This document shows positions 11,973 to 24,186 of a stretch of 64,000 nucleotides of DNA, one piece after another. Source of the stretch: Seison nebaliae (taxonomy: Eukaryota > Rotifera > Pararotatoria > Seisonacea > Seisonidae); the NCBI GenBank assembly GCA_023231475.1, contig JALJEE010002055.1, positions 32,477-96,476 on the forward strand, read 5' to 3'. The notes under the pieces were generated by a model. That model did not search any database, was not told the origin of the DNA, and was given only the letters and a program-made list of their open reading frames with translations. A program made the position numbers and the translations under genes. Position 1 is the stretch's first letter. Every line of letters starts with the position of its first letter.

Positions 11973-14900
11973 ATGAGTGAGGGATCGGCCAACAGTCTCT
12001 CCAACCGAGTCAATGGCGAATTGGATGAGGAGTCGATGGGAATCGATCCCTTGTCCACCGATAATATTGAGCTACTTCTTAATTTCACGTTCGGTGTAAG
12101 AATTAGTTGGAATTTATTCGAATTATTCTCAACACTTTTCATCTCATATAGGCGAAGAAGCTTTACAAGTACTTACATCCTCCAATATTAATGAGAAGAG
12201 TATTGTGGAGACGAAACCATTAGTTATTCCATATCATCTCCATTTCTCACATCCTTCTTCCATCTCAGGCTTTTCTCCATGTCGAATATTCTTTGTGTGA
12301 TCGTCCCGAAGAGAATCCGTACCAAAGTGAAAATGAGAAGATTTTGGACGGACCGGACGATTGTACTAAGACTACATTAACCGGTAATATGGATATTATC
12401 GTGTTACTCGGAGCCGTCAAAATCATTTGTCTTGATGGTAATTCTCGTTTGTGTTCGACGTATGTCGAATCGGCAACGAGAACTTTGTGGTTCACATTCA
12501 ATCTCCAACATGTTCTCAGTCGATCAGATAAATTATTACTAAAATTATTCAAATACGATATCGTAGCACGATTCTGGTTAGATAAGGAATTCTGCAATGG
12601 TAAAAATCGGAACGATAAATTCATCAAACTCATCAGTAGAACAAGTTGATTGATTTGTTCATTTCGAATTAAAAAAAAAAAAAATTTTTTTCATAGAATT
12701 GAAAGACGATGCGATTATGATGCAGAAATTAGTCAAACAAGAATTATTGAAATTTAAAAAAACGTTGATCGCTTCGTGGCAATTAAATCGTCCACTTCCC
12801 ATGAATATCATCACGAAAGATTCGTTCGATTCAGATGATGATATTGACGAATTTAAAACAATTCAAATGGAACAACCGACAATCGTCAAATCGCCATCAC
12901 CACCAATACCGGACGAATTGAGTGACATTCAAATACCAGAGAGTGAGAAAATAAAACTTCGATCTGTCCGTCAGAAACGGGAAATGAACGATCGTATGGA
13001 AATGCTGAAACGAACCGGTTCTTGTAGTATGCGTATATCGTTGGAGGAATTGTTTGGGCGTTAGTTGAAAAGCGTTTTTTCGTAATAAAATATCTCATCG
13101 TTCTCTCATCTTCTCCTTCTCCATTTCATTTCATGAAGCTAAAAACGAATTGATATTTAAGAGATTATCGAAACCGGTGGGTGTATTGGAAGATTTATTC
13201 ATGTCGTTAGAAGTACAGAAAGGACCGTTTTTAACGGACGAACAAATCATCAAATGGAAACCGATGTCATTCCATATAAAAACCATCAGTGACTTACCAT
13301 ATGATTCGATGTGGACGTTCGACCACTTGAATGAGATGTGTCTTCCATTGTTCATTTCTTATCGAATTCTCCCCAACACTCCACTCCATTACACGAGAGG
13401 ATTCCCCCACAAACACTCGATCGGCATTGATGATTTCCATGTGATACTTCTAGGAGAGGAAGATAATTTGAAAGTTCTCGAATTGTTGATGTCGAACGAA
13501 TTACATTTGACCGTTCATAATCGTGAATTGAAGCCGGAGACTTACAAGAAATTATCACCGAAAATGTTCGGTGAAGGGAAATGGGATTCGGAAATTCAAA
13601 TTAATCATCTTTTCAATTCAGAGTTGCTGGTGGAGAATGCGTTCGATTTGTTAAGGAAACCGCCAAAATCACCCGTTGGTATTTGTCAAGTCAATCTCAC
13701 TCCAATCATTATGGAGACTACTCGATTATCATTGAGATTGAATGTGCGAAGTGAGAAAGCGATGGAAAAAGGTTTCAAATCGAAACCGCGAACGCTCATG
13801 GAGAAATGGAAATCTAAAACGGAAGATAATGAAATTTGGCGATTACCGAAATATGTGAATGAGAATGATGCGGATGAAGGAATTCGATTGAGTTCGTTGA
13901 AGAATGTGGAGAAGATATTGCCGAAAGGACCGAATTGGATCGATTGTGACACCACCGTCAATATGGTGGTTCGCACTCATCGCCCACTCGTTAATGAGAT
14001 GGAATACACGAACTTATTAAGAAAAGACGAAGAGACATTTGGTCGATTGATCTTTATTTGTTACTCAACGGAAATTCCGTCGTTAATCGATCAGATTCAA
14101 GTGAGTGTTCGCAATATCAATGCGACGGCATTAAACCTCCATCATTTATCCCAGCCCATCATTCAAATCGCTCTCAGTATGTACAAATTGACGGAGAAAC
14201 AATACGGAGAGAATTTGGATATCATAAACGGTTTCTATTTATTTGACGGTGAGAAACATGTGATGGTTCTCGAGGGTTTACGTGAGGCCGGTCTCAGACT
14301 CCTTTACGAATGGTTGTCCAAACCAGATTATTATAGTTCGTCAATCCAAATACTTTATTCTCACGAATTACATTTCAGTCAGCGACTTTACCAAAAATTA
14401 GATGTGGATCTCCTACGCATTAAATTGATGAGACCGTTAGATTTGTTGATGAAACAACCGGATTTATTCAGTCGTAATGCACGTCCACAAAAAGCCTTTG
14501 ATGCATTACAGAAAATTTATTCAATGCTCCAATTCAACTCGACGAAACCGATGAGACATTCGGAAACTTATCCTACAATCGAAGAATTGCGACAACTCGT
14601 ACGATATTATGGAACTGTTCAAACGTTCGAAGACATCGAAGCAACCAAACTCCAAGAGAGACAAGGAAACAGAACGTCGATCTTTAACGATCAAGAAATG
14701 ACCTCACAATCCGTCACGAAAATGAGTCGGGGCAAACAAGCCAAAGTGCAAATGGAGAGGACAATTCATCGAGACTTTCTTCGAAGACGAGCCGGTCATT
14801 CGGGTAGAAAGGAATTGAATTCCGTCAAGAAATCCATTGCCCCACCGATTCGCATCGAATCGGCGTCAGTAAATGAAAAAGATAAAAATTCGACTATTAA

Positions 14901-15672
14901 AGGAATTCTGGTTCGTACGACAACGGTTGATATGAATGCTGAATAAATTTCTTCATTCCATCTTAAAAATTTCTTATTTTTTTTTTTTTAATTTTTTTAA
15001 ATTTTTTAGTTTTATTTTAATTTTTTAACTTTTAATTTATAGTTCGAAGGTGAAGGATTATATGAGAGGAGTGGAACGTTAAACGGAACGATAATTGTTG
15101 ATGATGATGGTTGTGTGTTGGGAGATAAACCGAAGGAGAAGTTACGTCCAATCTTCAAGAAAAGATGGAGATGTCACAAAGGTGTGATTGTTTACGGTCA
15201 TAAAACTGAGGTGGAAAGTAATCGTCCAGACCTTCTCCCAACCGATCTCCGTCTCGAACAATTGAGAAAGGTTAAAAAGTTTCTTTATAATAAAATAAAT
15301 AAAATTTTCTCGATATTATTCTCCTCAAAATTCCATTCTCAATCACCATGAGAGGATGAGTAAGTGATGTTTATTTTAATTGTACATCCGATTAATTTGT
15401 CCATTCCTTCCTATTATTAGTCTTCCTTTTGTCCTCTTCATTAAGTTCGTTTATTCTACAATTCTTCTTAGCCATGGACGGAACGGGAATTGTTCCGAAA
15501 TAAATTCATACCAAGTTTAGAAGAACGACGCGACTATCCGTTTGAGGAGAAAGAGAAAGACATTCAGAGATATTTTCGTTGTCGACCAACCCTACCAGAT
15601 AACAGACGACTCTTTCACGTCTATTCCCGAAGTTATTCTAACGACGTTTATACGATGAATAGTCGTTTGTGA
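11973..15672 (+). CDS. CFAP92-like (DUF4550-type) cilia- and flagella-associated protein
   Basis: Seven exons (11973-12093, 12152-12222, 12269-12635, 12697-13059, 13139-14910, 15043-15270, 15472-15672) sum to exactly 1,041 codons, or 1,040 residues. The central part includes LLGAVKIICLDGNSRL, a long alpha/beta region, and FDGEKHVMVLEGLREAGLRL, which resembles the repeated module of the KIAA1257/CFAP92 family. The C-terminus has PWTERELFRNKFIPSLEERR, like the tail of that family. Family members are axonemal proteins of poorly defined role. The assignment rests on pattern memory rather than an alignment, so it could be another ciliary protein of similar design. The downstream Ubl gene lies head-to-tail 272 bp away. 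Confidence 0.55.
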
Positions 15673-15944
15673 TTTGGAGAATGGCAGTTCATCCGGAAAT
15701 TCGCTGAGAAAATTTTTTAGGAAATCTTTCAAATTTTCCAATTTCTTTTTCCCCTAAATAAATTATCTTATACGACTCTTAAAAATTTCGTATGGTTAAT
15801 AGATTTGGAAAGATGGTTTTTTTTGGGAAATGTGAATTGGAAATAAATATGATGGTTAAATGTGGTAGTTCGAATGAAAGTTGAAAGGATTTTCATTTTA
15901 TTCATTTCAGTTTAGTTCGAGCACATTCTCTTTCTTCTACGTAA

Positions 15945-17048
15945 ATGGATTACGGTCTCACAGAAAAATGGAAATCCCCTTGTGATCGATTAGTGAAACG
16001 AGATCCCAATCGTTATCTCCCCCATAATCGACGATTGATTTATGAATTCTTTCAGATGCCAATGTTTATAGTTCTCTCACGAAGAAGATTGCCGCTCTGA
16101 ATAAAGTGCGGAAAGATAATGAGGACACTGAAGAAGAGGAACCATTTCCATCATTTCCCAATTTTCCTGATCAGATGGAAGATCTGAATCCATGTAACGT
16201 ACCGATAACGAAAGCCGATACGATGGATGTTAATATTATTATTATTTAATATTATTTAATATTAAATTTTAGGTGAATGTTAAATTCGGTGCCGATATTC
16301 ATACCATTCGTACCGGTCAACATGACGTGGAGAAAATTGCCGATTTGATGTTACATATCAAACGATTGACTGGTGTCAACGTTTGTGATCAACGTTTATA
16401 TTATAGAGGAGAGATTTTGTCAGATACACCGGAAAAGACATTAACCGACTACAAAATTAAACACAACGCCATGTTGAGATTGGGCGGTTGTAAGGGCTAC
16501 AGTTGCTCCGCCAGTTGTTGCTACGAAGACTCGGCTGAAGTCAATCGGAAATACGAGGGAATAGTGAGCGAATTGAAAGAACGTTCCAAATGTGAGAATA
16601 CGAGAAAGATCGAAGCATTAAGAAAGAAGATGGAGAAACATCGATTGGCAGAACAACGACGATTATTGGAAGAGAATCAGAATCAATTCGATGAAGATAT
16701 TACTCCATTGAAACCGATAGAAATTCATCATTACAATTATCATAAAGAATTGGCCAATATCAATCGAGAGTTCAATTCGAATTTCAATCCGAACGCCAAT
16801 AGAGGAAAACAAACCGTTATCGATAAGGAACAATTAGCTCTCAACAGGAAATTGGACAATCTCCTTTCGAAAAAACTACCAAAAAGTTTCTTTCAAATTT
16901 TTCAAATTTCTCTAATTTCTTTCTAGTTGGAACGTTGATGAATGACAATTATGTTACAACTGCGACAACTTACGGGAATTTTTCGAATATCAATTATCGT
17001 CGAAATGATCGGGGTGAATATGTTCCATGTGAATGTGAAATGGATTAA
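15945..17048 (+). CDS. Ubiquitin-like-domain protein
   Basis: Four exons (15945-16011, 16056-16228, 16273-16885, 16927-17048) give 324 residues. The introns are only 41-44 nt. A ubiquitin-fold region begins at exon 3: VKFGADIHTI, then IADLMLHIKRLTGVNVCDQR, then LYYRGEILSD, then TLTDYKIKHNAMLRLGG. This layout is closest to the BAG1-type ubiquitin-like domain (K-L-I/Y-Y-R/K-G-K and the LxxYxI motif). A cysteine-rich KGYSCSASCC follows, then a charged helix rich in Arg, Glu and Lys. I cannot confirm a BAG domain. The Ubl C-terminus lacks a processing Gly-Gly, so it is likely an integral domain that is not conjugated. Function is unknown; a chaperone or proteasome link is only an inference. Confidence 0.65.
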
Positions 17049-17329
17049 AAAGAAAGTTTGAAAATATTTGTCGAAAAAAAACTGTTTTGTTAAATGAATC
17101 AAAAATAAAATATTCGTTCTCATTCTCTTCCCCTGAATTTATTCAATTTCTAAGAAATTTCAAAAAATTTCTTTTTTTTTTCGGAGGAAAATATTCAAAT
17201 TGTTCAACATCTACAAATTTATATACAACACCCGAAACAAGTTCGAGGGGAGAAAGTAAAATGTATTGAAAATGAACCGAATAAAAATGAAATAGAGTAA
17301 ATGAAATGTTCTCAAACTGAGAATTCAAC

Positions 17330-20257
17330 TTAAACAATCTTCATTTCCTTATGACGATCTTTCAAATTCTATTTTTTTTTGAGAATAAAAAAATGAAGAA
17401 ATTAAAAAGAAAATAAACTTGTTGGAGATCGCCCAATTGTTGTAATAAGATTTCTCTCGACACATGTTCTTCAACATCCTCCATATCCACTTCGTCAACA
17501 TCCTCTGATTCAATGATCTGTAATGAAAAAATTAATTAATCACTTTTTTTAAACAAACAATAAAAAAAAACGAACGATTTCTTTCCGGTGGGCAGGAGGT
17601 GCTTTTCTTCTTTGAGGAGGTGATTGATATTCTAAAACTTCTTCTTTTTCAAACACTTTCGCTTGATTTGTATTGAAGACGTTGTGTGTGCGTCGAAATG
17701 GAATGATGGTAGCGGGTGATGGCGGTTTTGGTATATCGACGTTACTACTACCGCTATGAATACGGAAACGGTCAGATGATGGTTTTTTTGATGGTTTTCT
17801 CTCGTCACTGTTCGAAGTGGCGAGAGTACTGAATGATTTGGGAATGAATTTACTATTTGCTTTCTGTTGGGCTAACAACTTTTCTTGACGGAGAGCACGA
17901 CGGGCTAAAGACGCCTGATTTTCCACCACCGGAATAGTCGGAGTTTTTTGAGATCGATCAGTCGATCGAGTTGATTTCGGTGGTAATGTACTATGATTAT
18001 AAACTTTTCGATGGATTTGAGATCGATTCGTAACATGATCGTCTTGATTTGGCGTATATTCGATATGAACGTCTGATGTCTGTCGTCGGCCCAAACCGTC
18101 GAGAAAGAGAGCTGATGATTCTCGAGCCGTCATCTGTTTACTCTGTAAGGCGTTCATTGTTGAGAGTGAAATGGAATTGAAATGATTCTCCTTCTCATCA
18201 GAAATCGCTTTTTGTTTGTTCGATAATCGACTACTTGAATTATTCGTCAATTTCAATTTCATTTTCTGATGTTGTTGCATTGGTTGTGATTTGTGACTGA
18301 TTTTATTATCAACATTCAAATTCTGTTCTTTTCCCGTTGTTTGATGTGACGAATATTTTGGTGATAATGATTGTTGTGATGGTTTTTGTTGTTGGGGAGA
18401 TGGTTGTGGAGGTGTGGCTGATTTGGTGAGTGGTGGGAAACCATATCGATGACGTAGAGCGCTTGTATCATGACCTTTCTTTTCCAATTGTTGGATTTTG
18501 GTCCATCGTTTCTCTCGTTCAGCCTCCTCTCTCGCTTTTATTGTTCGCTCGTAAACCAAATCTTGTTGATCTGATGTCATTTGTGCACCCATTCCACATC
18601 GACGACTTTCTCCATGTTGATTGTTGGTGGATAGAATATTATTCGTTTCAACAACTATCTCATTTTTCGGAGTTTGATATACTTGTTGTTGTTGTTGTTG
18701 TTGTTGAATTGTCGATGAATTATTAGAGGAATTATTTGCACCATCAAATTTTGAATGTGAATAATAATTTGCTTCAGGAATGGATTGTTGTTGTCCATTC
18801 TTCTTCTCATTGATCTGTCTCTCCAAATCTTTTATCCATTGTTTCCTCTTCCTCTCACTTTCCATATCTCGCTCTTCCTTCGATGTGCCGAAAGCAAACG
18901 ATTCATTAATTGACGGTCGTCGATCATGTCCAACTCTCGCCGAATAGTCCGACATTGATGATGGTGGAAGATCGATTTTCCCGTTAAAATTCGACTCGTT
19001 CATCTCCACATTTCTGTTCGAATCCGAATTAATTCGTTTGAATCGGGAGATGAGTTTGCCTTCTCCGTTCGTTATCGGCTCACCACTACCACCATGAATA
19101 CGATCACCTAACACATTCTGAACTAACGATTTCCGTATATGCATATCGGTATTCAATCTATCTTGATCCTCTTTCTCCTTCTGCCATTGTAGTTGTTTCT
19201 TCTCTTTCATCGTCAGAAATTTAGGAGGCTTACGAACATCATTATTGGACTGTTCTTGTGGAAATTGTGTTACATTGTGCTGTTCTTGTGGAAATTGTGT
19301 TCCATTGTGCTGTTCTTGTTGAAATTGTATTCCATTGTGCTGTTTTTCTTCAATTTGTGCTCCATTGTGCTGTTGTTGTTGAAATTGTGTTATATTTTGT
19401 GGTTGTTGCTGTTTTTGAAATTGTTGTACATTTTGTTGGTGCATTTGTTGGAGATAATATTGAGCACCAAAATCATTTGATGGTTCTGACATTTTCCTTC
19501 TACCGTCACCATTTGACTTTGGATGATTACCTAATTGTGACGAATGATAAGATTGTGAATACTGAGAGTTTTCCAACAGATTAGGTTGAGAATTTTTCCG
19601 TCTGTTCTGTTCATTTGTCATTCGATAAATCGATTCCTCCAACGGCGAATTGAAAACTTGATCATTCGTCGAATAGTCGTGAGAATAGAATTCATTTTCC
19701 GAAGCTTTTTGAATTTCGTCAGCGAGACTGCCGATCAACTGTTTCTCTTTGGGTGAAAATGATTCTGTAAAATTATTTTCCGGTGACATCGACGGTATTT
19801 GTGGAAATGATTGTTCGTTTGTCTTCCGTGCATTTTGAACAGCGGACAGAATGATGGATAGTTGTTCAGCGGATAGTGTCAATAAATTATTGTTCATATC
19901 ATCCCCCTTCATTCTACCTTTCAATTGACTAGTTGTCGGTGGCTTCTTATTGAATTGTGGTCGTTTACTTTTCCCTTGTTCTCCCGACTTAACTTTTCTC
20001 TCATCCAATTTTCCCAATTTACTTCGCGAAATGTTTCGATGAGATTTCGAGCGCACATCCGACGAAGTCAAATTATTTGAGAATTGATTATTCTCAATAA
20101 CCGACTTCTTTTTCGATGTACCGTTAACTTTTATGTTCGTCTTCTTCCGGTTGATGTCGCTAACGATCGGCGTCTTTCTCGGAACCCTCTTCTTCGTCAA
20201 GTCAGTGAAATTGATAGTCGCCTTCCCACCCAACGTCGACGTCTCGAAGTTGAACAT
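17330..20257 (-). CDS. CCDC66/CSPP1-like coiled-coil centrosomal/ciliary protein
   Basis: A large first exon (20257-17576) and two small ones (17517-17419, 17368-17330) give 939 residues. Sequence is low-complexity, rich in Gln, Asn, Ser and Lys, with Q-rich blocks (FQQQQHNGAQIEEKQHNG region) around residues 290-345. Charged helices resemble those of CCDC66 and CSPP1: TMKEKKQLQWQKEKEDQDRL, RKQWIKDLERQINEKKNGQQ, and KAREEAEREKRWTKIQQLEK followed by RHRYGFPP. A GGSGEPITNGEGKLISRFKR segment resembles the glycine-containing motif of this class. Such proteins bind microtubules at centrosomes and cilia. The fit is by composition and short motifs, so the exact orthologue is uncertain. The 3' ends of this gene and the Ubl gene face each other. 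Confidence 0.5.
19245..19440. repeat. Gln-coding repeat inside the CCDC66-like gene
   Basis: Four near-identical 36-bp units (TGTTCTTGTGGAAATTGTGTTCCATTGTGC-type on the plus strand) encode a repeating Gln-rich EQHNGTQFPQ-like peptide on the minus strand. They differ by a few substitutions, so this is a coding minisatellite likely to vary in copy number. Confidence 0.7.
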
Positions 20258-20842
20258 TATCTCTCTTGCTCAATTGGACAAACTTACGATTGAGAGAATT
20301 AACAAAATTAAATGACTTTCGAGTTGGAACAGTAAATGATTGTCATTTTATTTCGTCTCCCCTAACAACTGAATGTGGAGGAATTGAGACGAAACATTTT
20401 CTCTCCTTCCTATTTCTCAATTCTTCTCACATCAATCCGAATCCTTCACATTCGAATTATAAGTTCAAGAAAAAAAATTTTTTCTTCTCTTCAACCTCTC
20501 CATCTCTTCAACTGACTCAAACTTAAATTCTTCCAATTAATTCAAGAGAATTAATTTAAATAAAATAAATTATTTTTCAAAAATTTGTTTTTTAAGAAAA
20601 GTCTTTAATCGTTTTTATTCAAAATGAACTACATACTAAAAGTGAGAGAAAAAAAGAAGAAATTCAACTTTCGCAAAAATTACTGTGACGAGGGAGCGAT
20701 ACTTTTACTTTGACCATGACGAACAAAATTAAAATGAATAAGAGTAAAAAGTGAAATGAATTTAGAGCAAAAAAGAGAAAACAGTGTCGAACGAGAAATA
20801 TAAACATCAAAAATTTATTGAGATGATGTTACACTTCTCCTC
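20258..20842. other. Intergenic, no gene seen
   Basis: AT-rich spacer upstream of the CCDC66-like gene and downstream of the transporter stop. It probably contains the CCDC66-like promoter. Nothing else is recognisable. Confidence 0.5.
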
Positions 20843-23800
20843 TCAGACGTCTTCGGCTTCCGAAATTTCTAGTGGTGGCGGACTAGTTTCTGGAGTTGTC
20901 ATTCTTCGAATGCGCTAAAAATAAATGAATGAAAGAATTTGAATGAATATTAGATAAGCCGAACGTCGAAAAATGTTCCGGGAGTTGTCACGAATTGAAA
21001 GATCATGTAAAGTGGAATTGGGACTAATGTACAGAAGATGATGATCCATCGTAGTCGTTGTATCCAGTCGGGATAGACGTAACTGTTTAGTACTAATGGC
21101 GAGAGTGTAATATAATAGATGATTGTAATGAAGACGATCTGAAATTGGGAATTAAAATTATTTGAAAGAGAGAGAAAAAGAGAGAGTGGGAGGAACTAGA
21201 AGGAAGAATGGAGCGATGATTGCCCAAGTGACCCGCCAGAATCGTCCCGGTCTAAATCCGAGCATCGATTTGACATCGTCGCTAAATCGATTAGTTCCTT
21301 CAAATAAAATATGTTAAAATTTAAAAAATGGAGATAAAAGAGAAACCGTAAATCCAATTGAGAGCGACCGTTTCGCAGAATGCGATCAGGAGAATGGCGG
21401 GAGCGATGGCATATTCGTTCAACATATGAATCAAATAGTTTCCGCCCTAAAACGACCAAAATGTGACATGGCACAAATGAGATTGAAAAAATTAGAAAAT
21501 CATGCACTAACGTACGTACAAGTGGATAAGGAAACACAGTAGGCGAACATCATCACTCCCAATACGAATAATTCGCGTCGTTTCGCCAAAAACGCACTTT
21601 GATCACAGAGACCGGTGAGAACGGATTCAAAACCGCCAAACTAATAATAATGAATATAAACGGTATAATGAGAGAGTTAACTGTACTGTCCACACCTAAT
21701 GTGATGACCATGAGAAAGAAGACGAGAGACCAGAAAGTCGAGCCATTCATGAGAGCTATGGCTTGAGGATAAGCGACGTATACAAGTTCCGGGCCCTGTT
21801 TCGTCACATTCTCCACATTCGTCTCCTTCACATACGCCATATGGCCCAGTACGGAGAAGACGACGAATCCCGCTATTATACTCGTCAGACAATTGATGAT
21901 GCTACAAGCTATGGCGTCTCTAAACGAATCGTTTGAATTGATTGATACGAACGATGAGAGGAAAAGGAGAACTTGTAACAATTGTTATTTCGTTTATTGT
22001 AACTGGAAAGTGCGAGTAACGTCCCAAAACCAGGTCCTAACGAAAAGAAGACTTGTGCAGCCGCATCTTGCCATACCTGAAACAGATTAAAAATTAAAAA
22101 TTAATTATATTTATTAATGAAAAAAAGAGAGAAAATGAACGGCAAAATCTTTCAATTTTGCCCATTTCGGATTCAAATAGAAAAGAATTCCTTGTGTGGA
22201 ACCTTTCAAGGTGACACCTCGAATGAGTAGAATGAAAAGGATGACGTACGGGGCCAACGCGGTGAACCAGACGACTTTACCCGAACTCTTCACACCTTTC
22301 CATAAGGCGAAATAGACGATCGTATAAACGAGGAGAAGACACAACGCCGTCTCCCATTTGACACCGCCCAAATTGTTAATTCCGTCAGCTTTATTAATTT
22401 CCAATATTTTATTTCTAAGAAATTTGAAGTGAAGTGAAGGAAATGAATATGAAAGTGAAAGAGAAACAGGAAATATTGTTCGGTTGGTGTGTGAATCGTT
22501 TCGCAGAGAATTGTCCCGTTTCCTCGGAAGAGTGTACCGTTATGAATGATGTTGGTGGTATTGGTGGTGGAATTCATATTGTCGGGCCATTTCACATAAT
22601 CAGTGATGTTCGTACTCCAATAATATTCATTTCTTATTTGATCATTCGTCAGATTTTTCGATGAGATCTTTCCATAATTCTTCGTATCGTCGATGGTTAG
22701 ACAACAGTGATTATTCCAGGGATTGTGACAGCCCTTCCATGGGACTTCTCGACGAAACGAATCGAAAAAATAATAGACGGCCCAAGAGATCATCGTATTG
22801 TAGAACATGGCCATGAATGTGTTCATAATGACAATTCCAAAAGCGACACCTAATAATACCGTTTGATCAGGGAAAAAGATGGAAATGAAATTGGATGATA
22901 TGGAAACCTTTCATCATCGGACAGATGCGAGACCAAACGGTAAACACTCCCGTCTGTTGGAATTGACCCAACGCCAATTCCATATAGAACAATGGGAGAC
23001 CGGCAAATATAAAGAAAACGAAATATGGAATGAAGAATGCACCTAAAAATAATGATGGAGATAGAGAGATTGAAAGAGAGAAATATAAACCACCGCCATT
23101 GCGATAGCAGATATATGGAAAGCGCCATACATTACCCAGATCGACGGCGAAGCCGATGACGGCCAAGAGGAATTCGATTTTCTTATCCCAAACTTCTCGA
23201 TGTGCAGGGCTCGTTTCCGTCGTCTTATCCACGATCACATTCTCCATATTGTCCAATTCTTTCTCATCCTTCGATTTGTCGTCGTTATCTCTGGTGGGCG
23301 AGAGTGCCATGAACGTGTCTGTTGTCTTCATTGGAATGAATTGTCTGCAGACATTATTCAAATGTTGGCGACCCGTTGAACACGCATGATTTATCCAAGG
23401 GACATTATTCCGGAATTTAGCTGATGTGGTCCGAAACAGAATTTTCGCTTTCGTCTTATGTGAGTTGTTGGGCTGGGACGAGTCGGACGTTTGTGTCGTG
23501 TTATTCTCTGGCGGTTTAGTAATGGCGAGCGAATGAGTCCCAATGAGAGAGGAAGGGGAAGTGATGGTGGTTCGTGTGGAAGAGGAAGAAGAAGAAATAG
23601 ATGATAATTTTAAGATTTTTGATTTATTTTTCTTCTCGACGGGGGCGGCGGCGGCGGTAGTGGTTATATTGGTGGGCGTTATGGAATTAGATGTTCTTAT
23701 GATATTTTTCCATAATGAAAAATTGGAAGTGGAGGATTGGTGCAAATCAACCGTGCTCGTTGTAGCGTCAAATTGTTGGATGTTATCTCCTTTCAGTTTG

Positions 23801-24186
23801 GCAATGATACTGTCTGACGAGATTAATGCATTGAGCAAAATACGAATTCGTTCGTCTTCCGAATAAGTTTTCTCCACTGATAAATTCCCATTGTTCGCCT
23901 CGCTACCACTCAACGGCTTCTCCTTTTTGTATTCGTCGAATTTCCTCGCATGATCTTTCGTCTCTTCAGTTTGCATGCCGCGAGACACAACCATCATCCA
24001 GGGCGTATTACCGTAGGAGGATGGAAATGTGTCAGATCGCAAAGGTTTAGTGACGTGGAGAGCATCATCTGTCTCATCATCCTCGAAAATGTTATCGTAA
24101 CAACGCGCCTCTTTCGAGAGAATGAACGATTCCTTATCGCGAACCGATCCCTCCATCCCATCATTATCAAAGATTGTCGTGTTCAT
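20843..24186 (-). CDS. SLC6 monoamine (serotonin-like) transporter with long N-terminal tail
   Basis: About nine or ten exons run from the ATG at 24186 to the stop at 20843. TM1 reads [16 protein letters not shown]; the Asp marks amine transporters. The GGG-intron-GAFFIPY junction and [10 protein letters not shown] follow. Extracellular loop 2 has [15 protein letters not shown] and several N-glycosylation sites. [72 protein letters not shown] and [11 protein letters not shown] match the serotonin/dopamine group, with SERT the closest. Later exons encode [32 protein letters not shown] and a C-terminal [21 protein letters not shown]-type tail. The transporter would clear amines from the synapse using Na+/Cl-. 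The cytoplasmic N-terminus is about 340 residues (usually 60-90), with poly-Ser and poly-Ala stretches and no domain I recognise. Confidence 0.9.

Noticed and set aside
20258-20526. Plus-strand frames upstream of the CCDC66-like gene (for example 20266-20526)
   Set aside because: They overlap the promoter side of a well-supported minus-strand gene and have no family signal.
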